A DNA stretch of 64,000 bases from Psychrobacter jeotgali (GCF_904846315.1 NZ_CAJHAF010000001.1:372001-436000); one strand, 5' to 3'. Counted from the first letter of the stretch, positions 1 through 10,199 are shown. A program made the numbers and translations. The notes: generated from the letters alone by a model not told the origin.

Positions 1-519
1 GATAAAACTCCTGAATTTGCCACGCCTTTCAATGGCTGGGTTGCCGATAGCGCACGGGTGATTGGCGATGTTTATTTAGGTCACAAAGCCAACGTTTGGT
101 TTGGGGCGGTGATACGTGGCGACAATGAGCGCATCCATATTGGTGATTATACCAACGTGCAAGAGAACAGCGTGATTCATACTGATGCAGGTATTGAAGT
201 CAATATCGGCAATCACGTTACTATTGGTCATTTGGCAATGCTGCACGGCTGTGAGATTGGTAATAATAGCCTGATTGGTATCGGTGCCGTGGTGCTCAAT
301 AATGCCAAAATCGGCAAAAACTGTATCATTGGTGCCAAAGCTTTGGTTACCGAAGGTAAAGAGATTCCGGATAATTCATTGGTCATGGGCGCACCGGCAA
401 AAGTGGTCAAAACCTTAACTGATGAGCAAGCAGCCATGCTTACCTTATCAGCACTGCACTATGCAGAGCGTTGCCAAAATTTTAAAACCGGTCTAACCGA
501 GATCGAGCAACCTGAATAA
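1..519 (+). CDS. Gamma-class carbonic anhydrase family protein (5' partial)
   Basis: The frame is open from the first base, so the gene begins upstream of the window; about 172 residues are visible, close to the usual 175-180 for YrdA/PaaY-type proteins. The protein is a left-handed beta-helix built of hexapeptide repeats (for example IGDYTNV, IGNHVTIG, IGNNSLIG). The family's metal-binding histidines fit H in VIHTDAG and the pair in IGHLAMLHGC. Members of this family are trimeric zinc or iron enzymes or acyltransferase-like relatives, so true carbonic anhydrase activity is inferred. The internal GTG at 58 is not the start because homologous sequence (FNGWVADSARV) continues upstream of it. 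Confidence 0.85.
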   Translation, partial: DKTPEFATPFNGWVADSARVIGDVYLGHKANVWFGAVIRGDNERIHIGDYTNVQENSVIHTDAGIEVNIGNHVTIGHLAMLHGCEIGNNSLIGIGAVVLNNAKIGKNCIIGAKALVTEGKEIPDNSLVMGAPAKVVKTLTDEQAAMLTLSALHYAERCQNFKTGLTEIEQPE

Positions 520-535
520 CTTATCGTAAGTTAGG

Positions 536-650
536 TATAGTTGGTACTAAATTAAATAGATACACTAGATTATAATGCGAGACTGGAGACAAATTTTACT
601 TGCGTGCTGTGTCCCCAGCCTCGCTATATCCTTTTTATATTGACCTGACT
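536..650. repeat. Dispersed hairpin repeat, copy 1
   Basis: This 115-base segment resembles 26277-26419 along its length, sharing blocks such as CTTGCGTGCTGTGTC and TTTTTATATTGACCTGACT. Arms 577-590 and 611-624 pair at 12 of 14 positions. The other copy has the same stem with compensatory changes and about 28 extra bases in its 3' half. It lies between two unrelated genes and codes for nothing visible. It is probably a family of non-autonomous genomic repeats that may also end transcription of the upstream gene. Confidence 0.75.
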
Positions 651-759
651 CTTACTTAAATTCAGATAACTTAAGTAACATTAATTAAGCTATCTGATTT
701 AGGTTGCCTAATTATTTTAACCATCAATATTTTTAATCACCATCAATGAGAATTGCAAT

Positions 760-1455
760 ATGAGTACGTCGTCATCCGCAGCAAACACCTTAGCCCTATT
801 TGATTTAGATCATACTTTACTCGATGTCGATAGCGACTATCTGTGGGGCGAGTACATCGTTAAGCACAACCTCGTTGACGAAGCCCAGTATCGCACTGCC
901 AATCAAAAGTTTTATCAAGACTATATCGAAGGCACTCTTGATGCGACCGAGTATAATGAGTTTGTCGCTCAGTTTTTGAGCAGTTTGCCGATGCAGCGCC
1001 TTATTGAGTTACGTGAGGATTACATTAAGTACGAAATTGAACCACACATGCGCCCAAAGGCAATTACTGTGCTGCGTGAGCATTTGGATTTAGGTCATGA
1101 AGTGGTCATCATCTCTGCAACCAATGACTTTATCGTCTCCGCTATCGCTGAGCGCTTTGGTATCGAGGAAGCAAATATTTTGGCGACCCCGCTTGAGGTC
1201 AAAGACGATCGCTATACCGGTAAATTGACCGACAAACCCAACTTTAAAGAAGGTAAGATTTATCATCTTGAAAAATGGGTGGATAAGCGCAAGGCTGAAG
1301 GGGTAGTGTTTGACAAAACTTATGCGTATTCTGACTCCAAAAACGACATTCCGCTGCTCGATTGGGCGGATGTAGCGGTATGTGTATCGCCTGATGATGC
1401 TTTGCATGCGCATGCTTTAGCCCATCGCTGGGCGGTGGAAGATTGGGCGATTTAG
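760..1455 (+). CDS. HAD-IB family phosphatase (SerB-like hydrolase)
   Basis: A cytosolic haloacid dehalogenase-superfamily hydrolase of 231 residues. Motif I is DLDHTLLD near residue 16, with the nucleophile Asp and the acid/base Asp two residues on. Motif II is the S of IISATN, motif III a downstream Lys (FKEGK), and motif IV is YSDSKNDIPLL. The helical cap between motifs I and II places it in subclass IB, with phosphoserine phosphatase and histidinol-phosphatase-like proteins. The physiological substrate cannot be read from the sequence. It stands alone, with prfB starting 80 bases downstream on the same strand. Confidence 0.85.
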   Translation: MSTSSSAANTLALFDLDHTLLDVDSDYLWGEYIVKHNLVDEAQYRTANQKFYQDYIEGTLDATEYNEFVAQFLSSLPMQRLIELREDYIKYEIEPHMRPKAITVLREHLDLGHEVVIISATNDFIVSAIAERFGIEEANILATPLEVKDDRYTGKLTDKPNFKEGKIYHLEKWVDKRKAEGVVFDKTYAYSDSKNDIPLLDWADVAVCVSPDDALHAHALAHRWAVEDWAI

Positions 1456-1535
1456 CTCTGACGGTATTTAGAAGCCATTCACACCCACGACAACCTTAAA
1501 TAATCACAAAATCTCAGCAAAACCTAGGAAAATTT

Positions 1536-2631
1536 ATGGAAATCAATCCCTACCAAGAGCAAATCAAAGATCTCACCGAGCGTGGACAGGACCTACGGAG
1601 GTATCTTTGACTTTGATGGCAAGCAAGAACGCTTAGAAGAAGTCAATTTAGAATTAGAGAATCCTGAGCTGTGGAATGATCCAGAGCGGGCAACCAAAAT
1701 CAGTAAAGAAAAAAGCCAACTCGATGGCGTTATTGATGTGGTGGTCTCACTTGAGACCACTTTAGAAGATGCCGAGGCCATGCTGGATTTGGCAGTAGAA
1801 GCGGATGATGAGGCTTTACTTGCCGATGTGCAAGCCGAATTAGAGAGTGCTGAAAAACGGGTTGCCGATTTGGAATTTCGCCGGATGTTTGATGGTGAGA
1901 TGGACGGCAATAATTGCTTTTTGGATATTCAGTCGGGTAGCGGCGGCACAGAAGCGCAAGATTGGGCGGAGATGCTGCTACGGATGTACACGCGCTGGGC
2001 AGAGTCGCACGGCTTTAAGGTTGAATTGATTGAGATATCCTCAGGCGGGGTGGCGGGTATTAAGTCGGCGACGCTGGCTATCAAGGGCGATTACGCCTTT
2101 GGTTGGTTACGTACTGAGATTGGCGTGCATCGGTTAGTGCGTAAGTCGCCCTTTGATAGTAATCATGGTCGTCATACCTCGTTTGCGGCGGTGTTTGTCT
2201 CGCCTGAGATTGACGATGATGTTGAGATTGATATCAATCCCGCTGATTTGCGTATCGATACTTATCGCTCATCGGGGGCAGGTGGTCAGCACGTTAACAC
2301 TACCGATTCGGCAGTGCGTATCACTCATGAGCCGACTGGGGTGGTAGTTGCTTGTCAAAATGAGCGCAGTCAACATGCCAATAAAGACACGGCGATGAAG
2401 ATGCTACGTGCCAAGCTCTATGAGCTTGAGATGCAAAAACGCATGGAGAAGCAGCAGGCGGTCGAAGATAATAAATCTGATATCGGTTGGGGCAGTCAAA
2501 TCCGCTCCTACGTGCTCGATGACGGCCGTATTAAAGACTTGCGCACCGGCGTTGAGACCTCTAATACTGGTGCAGTGCTCGATGGCGATTTGGATCAATT
2601 TATTGAAGCCAGTCTAAAAGCTGGATTGTAA
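1536..2631 (+). CDS. prfB: Peptide chain release factor 2 (programmed +1 frameshift)
   Basis: RF2 reads UGA and UAA stops and triggers peptidyl-tRNA hydrolysis on the ribosome. Translation starts at ATG 1536, runs 24 codons to CTT at 1605-1607, skips one base at the in-frame TGA (1608-1610) and continues from GAC 1609 to the stop at 2631, giving 364 residues (E. coli 365). The reading is join(1536..1607,1609..2631). The catalytic GGQ lies in [10 protein letters not shown], and the stop-codon-recognition SPF tripeptide in [11 protein letters not shown]. The internal Shine-Dalgarno plus CTT-TGA-C slippage site is the conserved autoregulatory device: low RF2 favours frameshifting and more RF2. 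Confidence 0.97.
1597..1611 (+). promoter_or_regulatory. prfB programmed frameshift site
   Basis: The sequence is GGAGG, then TAT, CTT, TGA, C. The Shine-Dalgarno-like GGAGG sits three bases upstream of the CTT slippery codon and an in-frame UGA with a poor following C context follows directly. The arrangement matches the known RF2 autoregulatory frameshift, with CGGAGG here in place of the AGGGGG of E. coli. Confidence 0.95.
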
Positions 2632-2689
2632 ATCATCATTATAAAATACCGTTTTTAGCTATTTAACAACAATTACTTAAGGAAAAACT

Positions 2690-2974
2690 ATGCCAAGCGT
2701 CAACCACTATTTCGATAATAAAGTTACTTCTATCGCCTTTCAAACCGCTACCAAGCCTGCCACCGTTGGCGTAATGGAGATTGGTGAGTATGAATTTGGC
2801 ACTAGTGAGTTTGAGACCATGACCGTAGTCAGTGGCGCATTAACGGTTAAGTTGCCAGACAACGATAACTGGCAAAAATTTAACGCTGGCGAGTCCTTTA
2901 CCATCGAAGCCAATCAAAAGTTTCAGGTAAAAGTTGAGGTTGAGAGCGCTTATTTATGCCTTTATGGTAAGTAA
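2690..2974 (+). CDS. ppnP: Pyrimidine/purine nucleoside phosphorylase (PpnP/YaiE, DUF1255)
   Basis: A 94-residue single-domain cupin whose length and sequence fit the PpnP family throughout (N-terminal [14 protein letters not shown], central [24 protein letters not shown]-terminal SAYLCLYGK). The E. coli enzyme phosphorolyses a broad range of nucleosides to the base and ribose-1-phosphate. The ATG is preceded by AAGGAAAA at a normal distance. It is monocistronic, followed by a strong terminator at 3010. Confidence 0.92.
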   Translation: MPSVNHYFDNKVTSIAFQTATKPATVGVMEIGEYEFGTSEFETMTVVSGALTVKLPDNDNWQKFNAGESFTIEANQKFQVKVEVESAYLCLYGK

Positions 2975-3009
2975 TAATTTTTAGTTTAAACGATATTTAT
3001 TATAAAGAG

Positions 3010-3040
3010 CGCCAAGTGTTTTACGCTTGGCGTTTTTTTT
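3010..3040 (+). terminator. Rho-independent terminator after ppnP
   Basis: CGCCAAG (3010-3016) pairs with CTTGGCG (3026-3032) and is followed by eight T. Confidence 0.9.
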
Positions 3041-3188
3041 GACGGTTTTATCTTAATGATTTTACACAGCATTACACATTATCTGCGCCAAATGAACAGT
3101 AAAAACTGTAGTAATTGACTATGCTAAATAGTCTATTTGAACTTCAAATCAAAATACTAAAAGATAAATAACGAAGGCAGGACGCTAT

Positions 3189-4325
3189 ATGGCTAAGACC
3201 ACTGAGCAACAAATAAATGACCTGCGTCATGATTACGAGCGCCTAGCCCAGCGTGCCAATTTGCGTTATGTCAGCGACGATGAGCCCGGCTTTACTCGTA
3301 AGCGCTGGGGTCGTGGTTTTACTTACAAGGATGCTAACGGTAAAACGGTTAAGGATAAAGCGCTACGTAAGCGTTTTGATGCTTTGGTAATCCCGCCGAT
3401 GTGGTCGCAGGTTTGGATATGCCGTGATGATAAAGGCCATCTGCAATCGACAGGGCGTGATGACAAAGCCCGTAAGCAGTACCTTTATCATCCGCTATGG
3501 AATAGCGTACGAGACAAGGCCAAGTTCGATGCTATGATTGGCTTTGCCGAAGCATTGCCGGATTTGCGCGCGCAAGTTGAGCAGGACTTAGCAGCAGAAT
3601 CATTATCACGTGCCAATGTGCTGGCGGCGGTGGTTAAGTTGCTTGAAACTACCTTAATCCGCATTGGAAATAGCCGTTATGCCAAGCTCAACAAAAGCTA
3701 TGGCTTGAGTACCCTGCGCAGTAAGCATTTAAGCGTGACAGAGGACGGCTTAGCTTTTGACTTTATGGGCAAAAGCGCCAAAGAGCATCATATTGAGCTG
3801 CAAGATGAGCGCTTGATTGACATCGTGCAAGCTTGCTCAGAGCTGCCCGGCTATCAGATATTTAAATACTTAGATGAAAATGGTGATAAGCAAGTGGTCG
3901 ATAGCGCCGATATTAACGATTATTTGCGCGCGCATCTTTGTAGTAATGATTGTAGCGATAGATTATATAGCGCCAAAGACTTTCGGACTTGGATGGCAAG
4001 CGTCCTTGCAGCAAGTTATCTGTATGACGAGCTAAAAACTTCAGGTAAAGAGATATTAGCCAGCGCTGCTGATAGCCGTAAGCGTCAACAATTAGTCACA
4101 GATATGGTAAAAGAGGTGGCAGAGGAGCTAGGCAATACACCCAGCGTTTGCCGCGCCTCATACATTCATCCTGTCATTATTGAAAAGTTTTTAGCAGGGC
4201 AGTTTTTTGAGCCTTATAAACAAGCGCGTCGTGGCCGTACCAAAAACTATCAAAGTACCGATGAAAAGGCTTTGCTTGGCTTTTTGAAGGAAAATAAATA
4301 TCAAGACTTATCTTTAGTGGTATAA
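3189..4325 (+). CDS. DNA topoisomerase IB (poxvirus-type)
   Basis: A 378-residue enzyme expected to relax supercoiled DNA through a 3'-phosphotyrosyl intermediate without ATP. The N-terminal domain (about 20-110) has the family's GFTRKRWGRGFTY and IPPMW blocks. The catalytic domain carries RIGNSRYAKLNKSYGLSTL (first catalytic Arg, with the catalytic Lys likely in LRSKHL), the DFRTWMAS block (second Arg) and the C-terminal YIHPVII with the nucleophilic Tyr. Length is slightly above the 320-360 typical of bacterial members. It stands alone with long spacers on both sides. The substrate range in bacteria is poorly defined. Confidence 0.9.
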   Translation: MAKTTEQQINDLRHDYERLAQRANLRYVSDDEPGFTRKRWGRGFTYKDANGKTVKDKALRKRFDALVIPPMWSQVWICRDDKGHLQSTGRDDKARKQYLYHPLWNSVRDKAKFDAMIGFAEALPDLRAQVEQDLAAESLSRANVLAAVVKLLETTLIRIGNSRYAKLNKSYGLSTLRSKHLSVTEDGLAFDFMGKSAKEHHIELQDERLIDIVQACSELPGYQIFKYLDENGDKQVVDSADINDYLRAHLCSNDCSDRLYSAKDFRTWMASVLAASYLYDELKTSGKEILASAADSRKRQQLVTDMVKEVAEELGNTPSVCRASYIHPVIIEKFLAGQFFEPYKQARRGRTKNYQSTDEKALLGFLKENKYQDLSLVV

Positions 4326-4410
4326 AAATGATACGCTACGTATTGAAATAGAAGATGAAATGGGTTATTAATAGATCAATGACTTTATATTAAAATAAAT
4401 GTGACAAAAC

Positions 4411-4464
4411 GGTCTATAGGATATTACCGTTTTACTGGACGTTATACTTGGTTTTCTATAGACC
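4411..4464. other. Inverted repeat in the topoisomerase-synthetase spacer
   Basis: GGTCTATAG (4411-4419) is repeated inverted as CTATAGACC (4456-4464) and followed by TTTTAG. It could be a weak terminator of the topoisomerase gene or an operator for the acyl-CoA synthetase gene. The loop is long and no other signal supports either reading. Confidence 0.35.
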
Positions 4465-4554
4465 TTTTAGCTCTCTTTTCTAATATATGCTATGCGTCCT
4501 AATTTTCCATAAAGTTCTAACTTTCCAAAATATTTTTTGCTAAAGGATTAGCTC

Positions 4555-6234
4555 ATGATTACTACTCAAAAACCTTCCGATCACTCTACTTCTAGCAGCT
4601 ATACGGATTACTACAATAGCTTTGATCAATCAGCATTATTAACAGAAATCTTTGGCGAGCATCTCGATGATAGACTCAATGCCTATATGGCTTGTTGCGG
4701 GCGCCATGTCCGTGACGGTCTGACGAACAAGACCGCTTTGGTGCACGAAGATACAGCGGGTAAGGTCACTCGTATGAGCTTTGGCGAATTGGACAAAGCC
4801 AGTGCTCAAGTAGCCAACTTGCTGCAATCTTATGGGGTACAAGCAGGTGATCAGGTAGCGACTATGCTGCCGCGTACCCCAGAGTTATTAACTATCGTGC
4901 TGGCTACTTGGCGTATTGGCGCTGTTTATCAACCTTTATTTACCGCCTTTGGTTATGACTCGATCAAATACCGCATGGATAAAGCCAATACTAAAGTGGT
5001 CTTTACCAATCATGAGAATCGTAGCAAATTTAAGGATTTAGCTGAGCAAACCAAAATGGCATTGGTAGGCCCTCAATCTGACAGCTGGGATGATGATAAT
5101 TATGATGACATCATTGCAAAGCAGCCGCAAACCTTTGAGCCAGTAACTCTGGATACCGATGCACCATTTTTGCAGATGTTTACCTCAGGTACGGTAGGTA
5201 AATCCAAAGGCGTTAGCGTGCCGCTAGCGGCGCTACCGACCTTTTATTTATATATGCGTTATGCGATTGATTTACGTGAGAGCGATAATTATTGGAATAT
5301 GGCGGATCCGGGCTGGGCTTATGGTCTTTATTATGCGATTACCGGCCCTCTATTATTGGGTATGACCACTTATTTTAATGAAGCTGGTTTTGATGCGACC
5401 AATACCCGCGACTTTATGGTACGCCATAAAATTACCAATGTGGCTTCCTCGCCAACCGCCTTTCGCATGATGAAATCTAGTGGTGTTTTTACCGCGCCTA
5501 CTACAAAGTCTGGCAATGAGCTGTTTTTACGGGTGGCCAATTCAGCGGGTGAGACTTTGAATACCGAAGTCGTCAATTGGGTAGAGAGCCATTTAGGCTG
5601 CAAAGTTTGTGACCAATATGGACAAACTGAGACCGGCATGACCTGCTGTGAACATCATGCATTAGAGCACAAATGCCCCGTAGGCTCGATGGGTATGGCG
5701 CTGCCCGGTCATACCTTAGTGGTGTTGGACGATGATATGCAAGTGCTGCCCGATGGCAAACAAGGACAACTGGCGGTAGTGGTCAGTCAGTCGCCAGCGT
5801 TCTATTTCCGCGGCTATAGCTGGAATGAGAAACAAGCCTTCGTCGATGATTACTATTTAACTGGTGACGTGGTTGAGCGCCATAGTGATGGTACTTATTG
5901 GTTCTCAGGGCGTGATGATGACATTATTACTACCGCAGGTTATCGAGTAGGGCCGACCGATGTCGAAAACACAGTGTTAGAGCATGAAGCGGTTGCCGAA
6001 TCAGCGGCAGTTGGCGTTCCTCATGAAGTGCGCGGGCATAATATTAAGTCCTTTGTGGTGCTAAAAGAGGGTATCGAAGGCAGTGAAGAGATCGCTCAAG
6101 AGATCAAGGATTTGGTGCGGGAACGTTTATCGACTCATGCTTATCCCAGAGAGGTTGAGTTCGTGACTGCGCTACCAAAGACCCCAAGTGGCAAAATTCA
6201 GCGCTTTTTATTACGTAGTTTGGCAGCTGAATAA
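4555..6234 (+). CDS. AMP-forming acyl-CoA synthetase
   Basis: A 559-residue member of the ANL adenylating superfamily that should activate a carboxylic acid to its acyl-CoA via an acyl-AMP. The phosphate-binding loop FTSGTVGKSKG spans about 209-219. Motif DQYGQTETG follows, then YLTGDVV and the SGRDDDIITTAGYRVGP hinge. The catalytic lysine of the mobile C-terminal domain is K547 in KTPSGKIQR. It resembles short/medium-chain acyl-CoA synthetases rather than long-chain FadD. The downstream SDR gene, 82 bases away on the same strand, resembles type-2 3-hydroxyacyl-CoA dehydrogenases, so the pair may act in degradation of a short or branched acid. The substrate is unknown. Confidence 0.88.
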   Translation: MITTQKPSDHSTSSSYTDYYNSFDQSALLTEIFGEHLDDRLNAYMACCGRHVRDGLTNKTALVHEDTAGKVTRMSFGELDKASAQVANLLQSYGVQAGDQVATMLPRTPELLTIVLATWRIGAVYQPLFTAFGYDSIKYRMDKANTKVVFTNHENRSKFKDLAEQTKMALVGPQSDSWDDDNYDDIIAKQPQTFEPVTLDTDAPFLQMFTSGTVGKSKGVSVPLAALPTFYLYMRYAIDLRESDNYWNMADPGWAYGLYYAITGPLLLGMTTYFNEAGFDATNTRDFMVRHKITNVASSPTAFRMMKSSGVFTAPTTKSGNELFLRVANSAGETLNTEVVNWVESHLGCKVCDQYGQTETGMTCCEHHALEHKCPVGSMGMALPGHTLVVLDDDMQVLPDGKQGQLAVVVSQSPAFYFRGYSWNEKQAFVDDYYLTGDVVERHSDGTYWFSGRDDDIITTAGYRVGPTDVENTVLEHEAVAESAAVGVPHEVRGHNIKSFVVLKEGIEGSEEIAQEIKDLVRERLSTHAYPREVEFVTALPKTPSGKIQRFLLRSLAAE

Positions 6235-6316
6235 AATTGATACCAGTAGCACTGTACCTATTTTAAAGTGGGTGAACTATATTAGTCATAACATTAATAA
6301 TAATTAGGGAATAAGT

Positions 6317-7111
6317 ATGGATATGCAGTCTAACAGCTTTTTGGTTACTGGCGGCGCTTCAGGATTAGGCGAAGCAGTAGTTCGCGGTATTGTGAATAAA
6401 GGCGGTAAGGTCGTTATCGCAGATCTAAACGAAGCAGCAGGGCAGGCGTTAGTAGATGAGCTCGGTGATCAGGTACGCTTTGCTCGCTGCGATGTGGCTA
6501 GCGGCGCAGAGGTTCAAGCGGCGGTTGAGCTAGCCGAAGAGGCGTTTGGCGGGATTCAAGGCTCCATCAACTGCGCCGGTATCGCCGTAGTCCAAAAGCT
6601 GCTCGATCGTGAGAATACTCCAGCTGATCTTGATGACTTCAGCCGTGGGGTCAATATCAATCTAGTCGGCTCATTTAATGTGGCGCGTCTAGTCGCTGCC
6701 AGTATTGCTAAGCGTGTTGCAGCCGACAATAATGATGCAAACAATAATGATTCAAAAAACACTGATAATGGCGTCATCATTAATACTGCTTCAATCGCTG
6801 CTTTTGATGGGCAAGTCGGGCAGGCCAGCTATTCATCGTCCAAAGCCGGTGTGGTTGGCTTAACCTTACCGCTTGCTCGTGAGCTCGCTCGTCATGGTAT
6901 CCGAGTGATGACCATTGCCCCTGGAGTCTTTGCGACCCCTATGATGCAAAGTATTCCGGATAAAGCGCGCGAGCAGTTAGAGTCAGCCGTACCTTATCCT
7001 AAGCGTTTAGGATCTCCTGATGAGTTTGCCAAACTGGTGCTGCATATTATCGATAACGCTTATCTAAATGGTGAAGTTATTCGTTTAGATGGGGCGATTC
7101 GGATGGTGTAG
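6317..7111 (+). CDS. SDR oxidoreductase, 3-hydroxyacyl-CoA dehydrogenase type-2-like
   Basis: A classical short-chain dehydrogenase of 264 residues. The NAD(P)-binding glycine motif TGGASGLG is at 11-18, with D40 region IADLNE suggesting NAD preference, and the catalytic Tyr/Lys pair is in Y172-SSS-K176, with Ser in NTASIAAF. The C-terminal PYPKRLGSPDEFAKL and LNGEVIRLDG blocks are typical of HSD17B10-type 3-hydroxyacyl-CoA dehydrogenases. An Asn/Asp-rich insertion (about 135-152) is a local low-complexity addition. It probably forms an operon with the acyl-CoA synthetase gene and ends at the terminator at 7155. Confidence 0.87.
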   Translation: MDMQSNSFLVTGGASGLGEAVVRGIVNKGGKVVIADLNEAAGQALVDELGDQVRFARCDVASGAEVQAAVELAEEAFGGIQGSINCAGIAVVQKLLDRENTPADLDDFSRGVNINLVGSFNVARLVAASIAKRVAADNNDANNNDSKNTDNGVIINTASIAAFDGQVGQASYSSSKAGVVGLTLPLARELARHGIRVMTIAPGVFATPMMQSIPDKAREQLESAVPYPKRLGSPDEFAKLVLHIIDNAYLNGEVIRLDGAIRMV

Positions 7112-7154
7112 TAAATCCTAAGATATCTTGAATATTCTTCTTATATAAATTTTA

Positions 7155-7191
7155 GAACAGATATCAAGCATAAGCTTGAGTCTGTTCTTTT
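7155..7191 (+). terminator. Terminator after the SDR gene
   Basis: GAACAGA and AAGC in the left arm pair with GCTT and TCTGTTC in the right arm around an ATAA loop, with a short internal mismatch, followed by TTTT. Confidence 0.75.
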
Positions 7192-7462
7192 ATACTTTTC
7201 AATATAGCGCCCTGATAATTTGTGATTGATGCTGCAAGATCTATCCGTAGTTATCAGAGCCTATAACTGTTTTTGACTTCTCACCCCATTTCCTCTAAAA
7301 CGCTCTTGAAACATCCTCTCGTCATACCTATTAACGACTATGAAATATATCATTGTTGTCAGTAGGGTATTGGTATTTCGTTAGTAAATTTAATGTTTTC
7401 TTAATTTGATTAGACTATCACCAAGAAGTCATTATTTAGCATTGACAGCCAAAAATATTGAG

Positions 7463-7490
7463 TTGAAATTTTAGTCTATCTACCCTATAT
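7463..7490 (+). promoter_or_regulatory. Candidate sigma-32 (heat-shock) promoter of clpB
   Basis: TTGAAA at 7463-7468 and CCCTATAT at 7483-7490 are separated by 14 bases, close to the RpoH consensus (CTTGAAA, 11-16 bases, CCCCATNT). The site is about 80 bases upstream of clpB, a classic RpoH target. Confidence 0.65.
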
Positions 7491-7571
7491 AGATAACAAC
7501 TAACAGCAAGCGGTTTGATCTAATACCTATAAAAACCCGCTGCTCTATATCAATTATTAAAGGATAACATT

Positions 7572-10169
7572 ATGAGGTTTGAAAAATTCACTCAAAAGCT
7601 GCAATCGGCTATTCAAGAAGCGCAAAGTCTATCTTTGGGCCGCGATCATACTGGTATTGATCCGGTACATCTATTAAGCGTGCTATTGCAAGACGAGTCT
7701 AATTTATCTATCTGCCAACAAGCAGGGGCGTCTATTCCCGCATTGAAAAATGGCGTTGCCAAAGCTTTGGATAATCAAGCGACTATTGCTGAGCCTACAG
7801 GCGATGTCAACTTAAATCCCAATGCGGTCAAAATACTAAACTTGGCGGATCGTCAGGCTCAAAAGGCTGGCGATGATTTTATCGCTACCGAATGGGTGAT
7901 GTTGGCACTGGCCGAACAAGGTGAGACCAAAAAGATATTTGAGACTGCAGGTGTGACTGCTAGCCAGCTAAAAGCAGTCATTGAACAGTTACGCGGTGAT
8001 CAAGTGGTTGACAATCAAAACGCTGAAGACCAGCGTGATGCGCTCAATAAATATACCATTAATTTAACTGAGCAAGCAGAAAAGGGCAAACTTGACCCGG
8101 TGATTGGGCGTGACGAAGAGATTCGCCGCACCATTCAAGTATTGTCACGCCGTACCAAAAACAACCCAGTACTGATTGGTGAGCCCGGTGTCGGTAAAAC
8201 CGCCATCGCAGAGGGTTTGGCACAGAAAATCATTAATGGTGATGTACCTGAAGGACTGCGCAACAAAGAAGTGCTGTCGTTAGACTTAGGTGCCTTGATT
8301 GCGGGTGCAAAATTCCGCGGGGAGTTTGAAGAGCGGCTGAAAGGTGTGCTAAGTGACTTAGCCAAGCAAGAAGGCAACGTCATTTTATTCATCGATGAGC
8401 TGCATACCATGGTTGGTGCAGGTAAATCTGAAGGCGCGATGGATGCGGGTAATATGTTAAAGCCTGCGCTTGCCCGTGGTGAGCTGCACTGCGTCGGAGC
8501 GACCACCCTTGATGAGTATCGTCAATATATCGAAAAAGATGCTGCGCTTGAGCGCCGCTTCCAAAAGGTATTGGTCGATGAACCTTCTGTTGAAGATACC
8601 ATTGCGATCCTTCGTGGTCTTAAAGAGCGTTATGAGCTCCATCACGGTGTCGATATCCAAGACAGCGCGATTATTGCCGCTGCTCGTATGAGCCATCGTT
8701 ATATTACCGATCGTAAACTGCCGGACAAAGCCATTGACTTGGTTGATGAGGCGGCGAGCCGTCTACGGATGGAGATGGATAGTAAGCCTGAAGCTTTAGG
8801 TAAGCTTGATAGCCGTCTTATTCAGCTGAAAATGCAGCGTGAAGTCCTTAAGAATGAAGAAGATGCCGGCGCTCAAGCCGAGCGTAAAGTGCTTGATGAG
8901 CAGATTGAAGAGCTGGAAAAAGAATATGCAGATCTCAACGAAGTCTGGCAAGCTGAAAAAGCCTTGGTCAAAGGCAGTCAGCAGCTCAAAGACGAGCTGG
9001 ATAAAGCCCGTATCGCTTATGATAAAGCCAGCCGTGAAGGTGACTATGAGACTATGAGTAAGCTACAGTACGAGACTATTCCGCAGCTTGAGCGCCGTAT
9101 TCATGAGTCGGATCTGGCTGAGCAAAAAGAGCAGACAGGTGCAAATATTGGTGTAAAATTGCTGCGTAATAAAGTCACGGACAATGAGATCGCTGAAGTG
9201 GTTGCTGCTGCTACCGGTATTCCCGTGAGCAAGATGATGCAGGGCGAGCGTGATAAAATGCTAGCAATGGAGGACAAGCTCCATGAGCGCGTCATCGGTC
9301 AAGACGAAGCGGTTGAAGCGGTTGCGAACGCCGTACGCCGTAGCCGTGCTGGTTTGTCTGACCCCAATCGTCCTTCTGGTTCGTTCTTATTCTTAGGGCC
9401 TACCGGTGTCGGTAAGACCGAATTGACCAAGTCATTGGCGAACTTTTTGTTTGACTCTGAGGATGCGATCGTTCGTATCGATATGAGCGAATATATGGAG
9501 AAGCATAGTGTCAGCCGCTTGGTCGGTGCGCCTCCAGGCTATGTTGGTTACGAAGAAGGCGGCACCCTGACCGAAGCGGTACGCCGTAAGCCTTATAGCG
9601 TTATCTTGTTTGACGAAGTCGAAAAAGCGCATCCTGATGTGTTCAATATCTTGTTACAAGTATTGGATGAAGGTCGTCTGACCGACTCGCAAGGCCGGGT
9701 GGTTGACTTTAAAAATACCGTTATCGTGATGACCAGTAACTTAGGCTCGCATAAGATTCAAGAGATGGTTGGCGAGAGCTATGAGGATATCAAAGCTGAG
9801 GTTATGGATTCGGTCGGACAGCATTTCCGCCCCGAGTTCGTCAACCGTATTGATGAGATTGTAGTCTTCCATCCGCTGGGTATGTCGCAGATGGCGGGTA
9901 TTGCTGATATTCAAATTCAGCGTTTACGTCAGCGTCTACAAGAGCGTGAGCTTGATATTGAGCTGTCACATGATGCGTTGAACAAGCTAGTAGCCGTAGG
10001 TTATGATCCGGTTTATGGTGCGCGTCCACTGAAACGTGCTATTCAGCAACAGATTGAAAACCCACTGTCTCTTAAATTACTGGCTGGTGATTTTGTCGCA
10101 GGCGATATCATTAAAGTTGATATTGATGCCAATGACAACCTTACTTTCGATAAGCTTAGAATGAGCTAA
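7572..10169 (+). CDS. clpB: ATP-dependent chaperone ClpB
   Basis: The cytosolic Hsp100 disaggregase, 865 residues, full length for the family. The order is: N-terminal Clp repeat domain (1-150), AAA+ module 1 with Walker [10 protein letters not shown] at about 203-211 and Walker B FIDELH, the coiled-coil middle domain (about 410-530) that docks DnaK and separates ClpB from ClpA/ClpC, AAA+ module 2 with Walker [10 protein letters not shown] at about 609-617, and the C-terminal D2-small domain. No ClpP-binding loop is seen, as expected. The start has a good AAGGA. A sigma-32-like promoter lies upstream and a terminator follows at 10200. Confidence 0.98.
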   Translation: MRFEKFTQKLQSAIQEAQSLSLGRDHTGIDPVHLLSVLLQDESNLSICQQAGASIPALKNGVAKALDNQATIAEPTGDVNLNPNAVKILNLADRQAQKAGDDFIATEWVMLALAEQGETKKIFETAGVTASQLKAVIEQLRGDQVVDNQNAEDQRDALNKYTINLTEQAEKGKLDPVIGRDEEIRRTIQVLSRRTKNNPVLIGEPGVGKTAIAEGLAQKIINGDVPEGLRNKEVLSLDLGALIAGAKFRGEFEERLKGVLSDLAKQEGNVILFIDELHTMVGAGKSEGAMDAGNMLKPALARGELHCVGATTLDEYRQYIEKDAALERRFQKVLVDEPSVEDTIAILRGLKERYELHHGVDIQDSAIIAAARMSHRYITDRKLPDKAIDLVDEAASRLRMEMDSKPEALGKLDSRLIQLKMQREVLKNEEDAGAQAERKVLDEQIEELEKEYADLNEVWQAEKALVKGSQQLKDELDKARIAYDKASREGDYETMSKLQYETIPQLERRIHESDLAEQKEQTGANIGVKLLRNKVTDNEIAEVVAAATGIPVSKMMQGERDKMLAMEDKLHERVIGQDEAVEAVANAVRRSRAGLSDPNRPSGSFLFLGPTGVGKTELTKSLANFLFDSEDAIVRIDMSEYMEKHSVSRLVGAPPGYVGYEEGGTLTEAVRRKPYSVILFDEVEKAHPDVFNILLQVLDEGRLTDSQGRVVDFKNTVIVMTSNLGSHKIQEMVGESYEDIKAEVMDSVGQHFRPEFVNRIDEIVVFHPLGMSQMAGIADIQIQRLRQRLQERELDIELSHDALNKLVAVGYDPVYGARPLKRAIQQQIENPLSLKLLAGDFVAGDIIKVDIDANDNLTFDKLRMS

Positions 10170-10199
10170 TCGTCTATTATTAATAGTCTGTTAAAAATA

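Larger units (their letters stand above)
7112..7571 (+). other. Spacer upstream of clpB
   Basis: This 460-base stretch has no plausible coding region. It holds the terminator of the SDR gene at its left end and a sigma-32-like promoter about 100 bases before clpB. The middle part (7200-7440) is AT-rich and I see no further structure in it. Confidence 0.6.

Noticed and set aside
1536..1611. An in-frame stop early in prfB that looks like a disrupted gene
   Set aside because: The slippage codon CTT, UGA with a C after it and an upstream GGAGG are the conserved RF2 programmed frameshift; the downstream frame is intact.
8135..8696. Minus-strand open frames inside clpB
   Set aside because: They are shadows of a highly conserved gene on the other strand, without ribosome sites.
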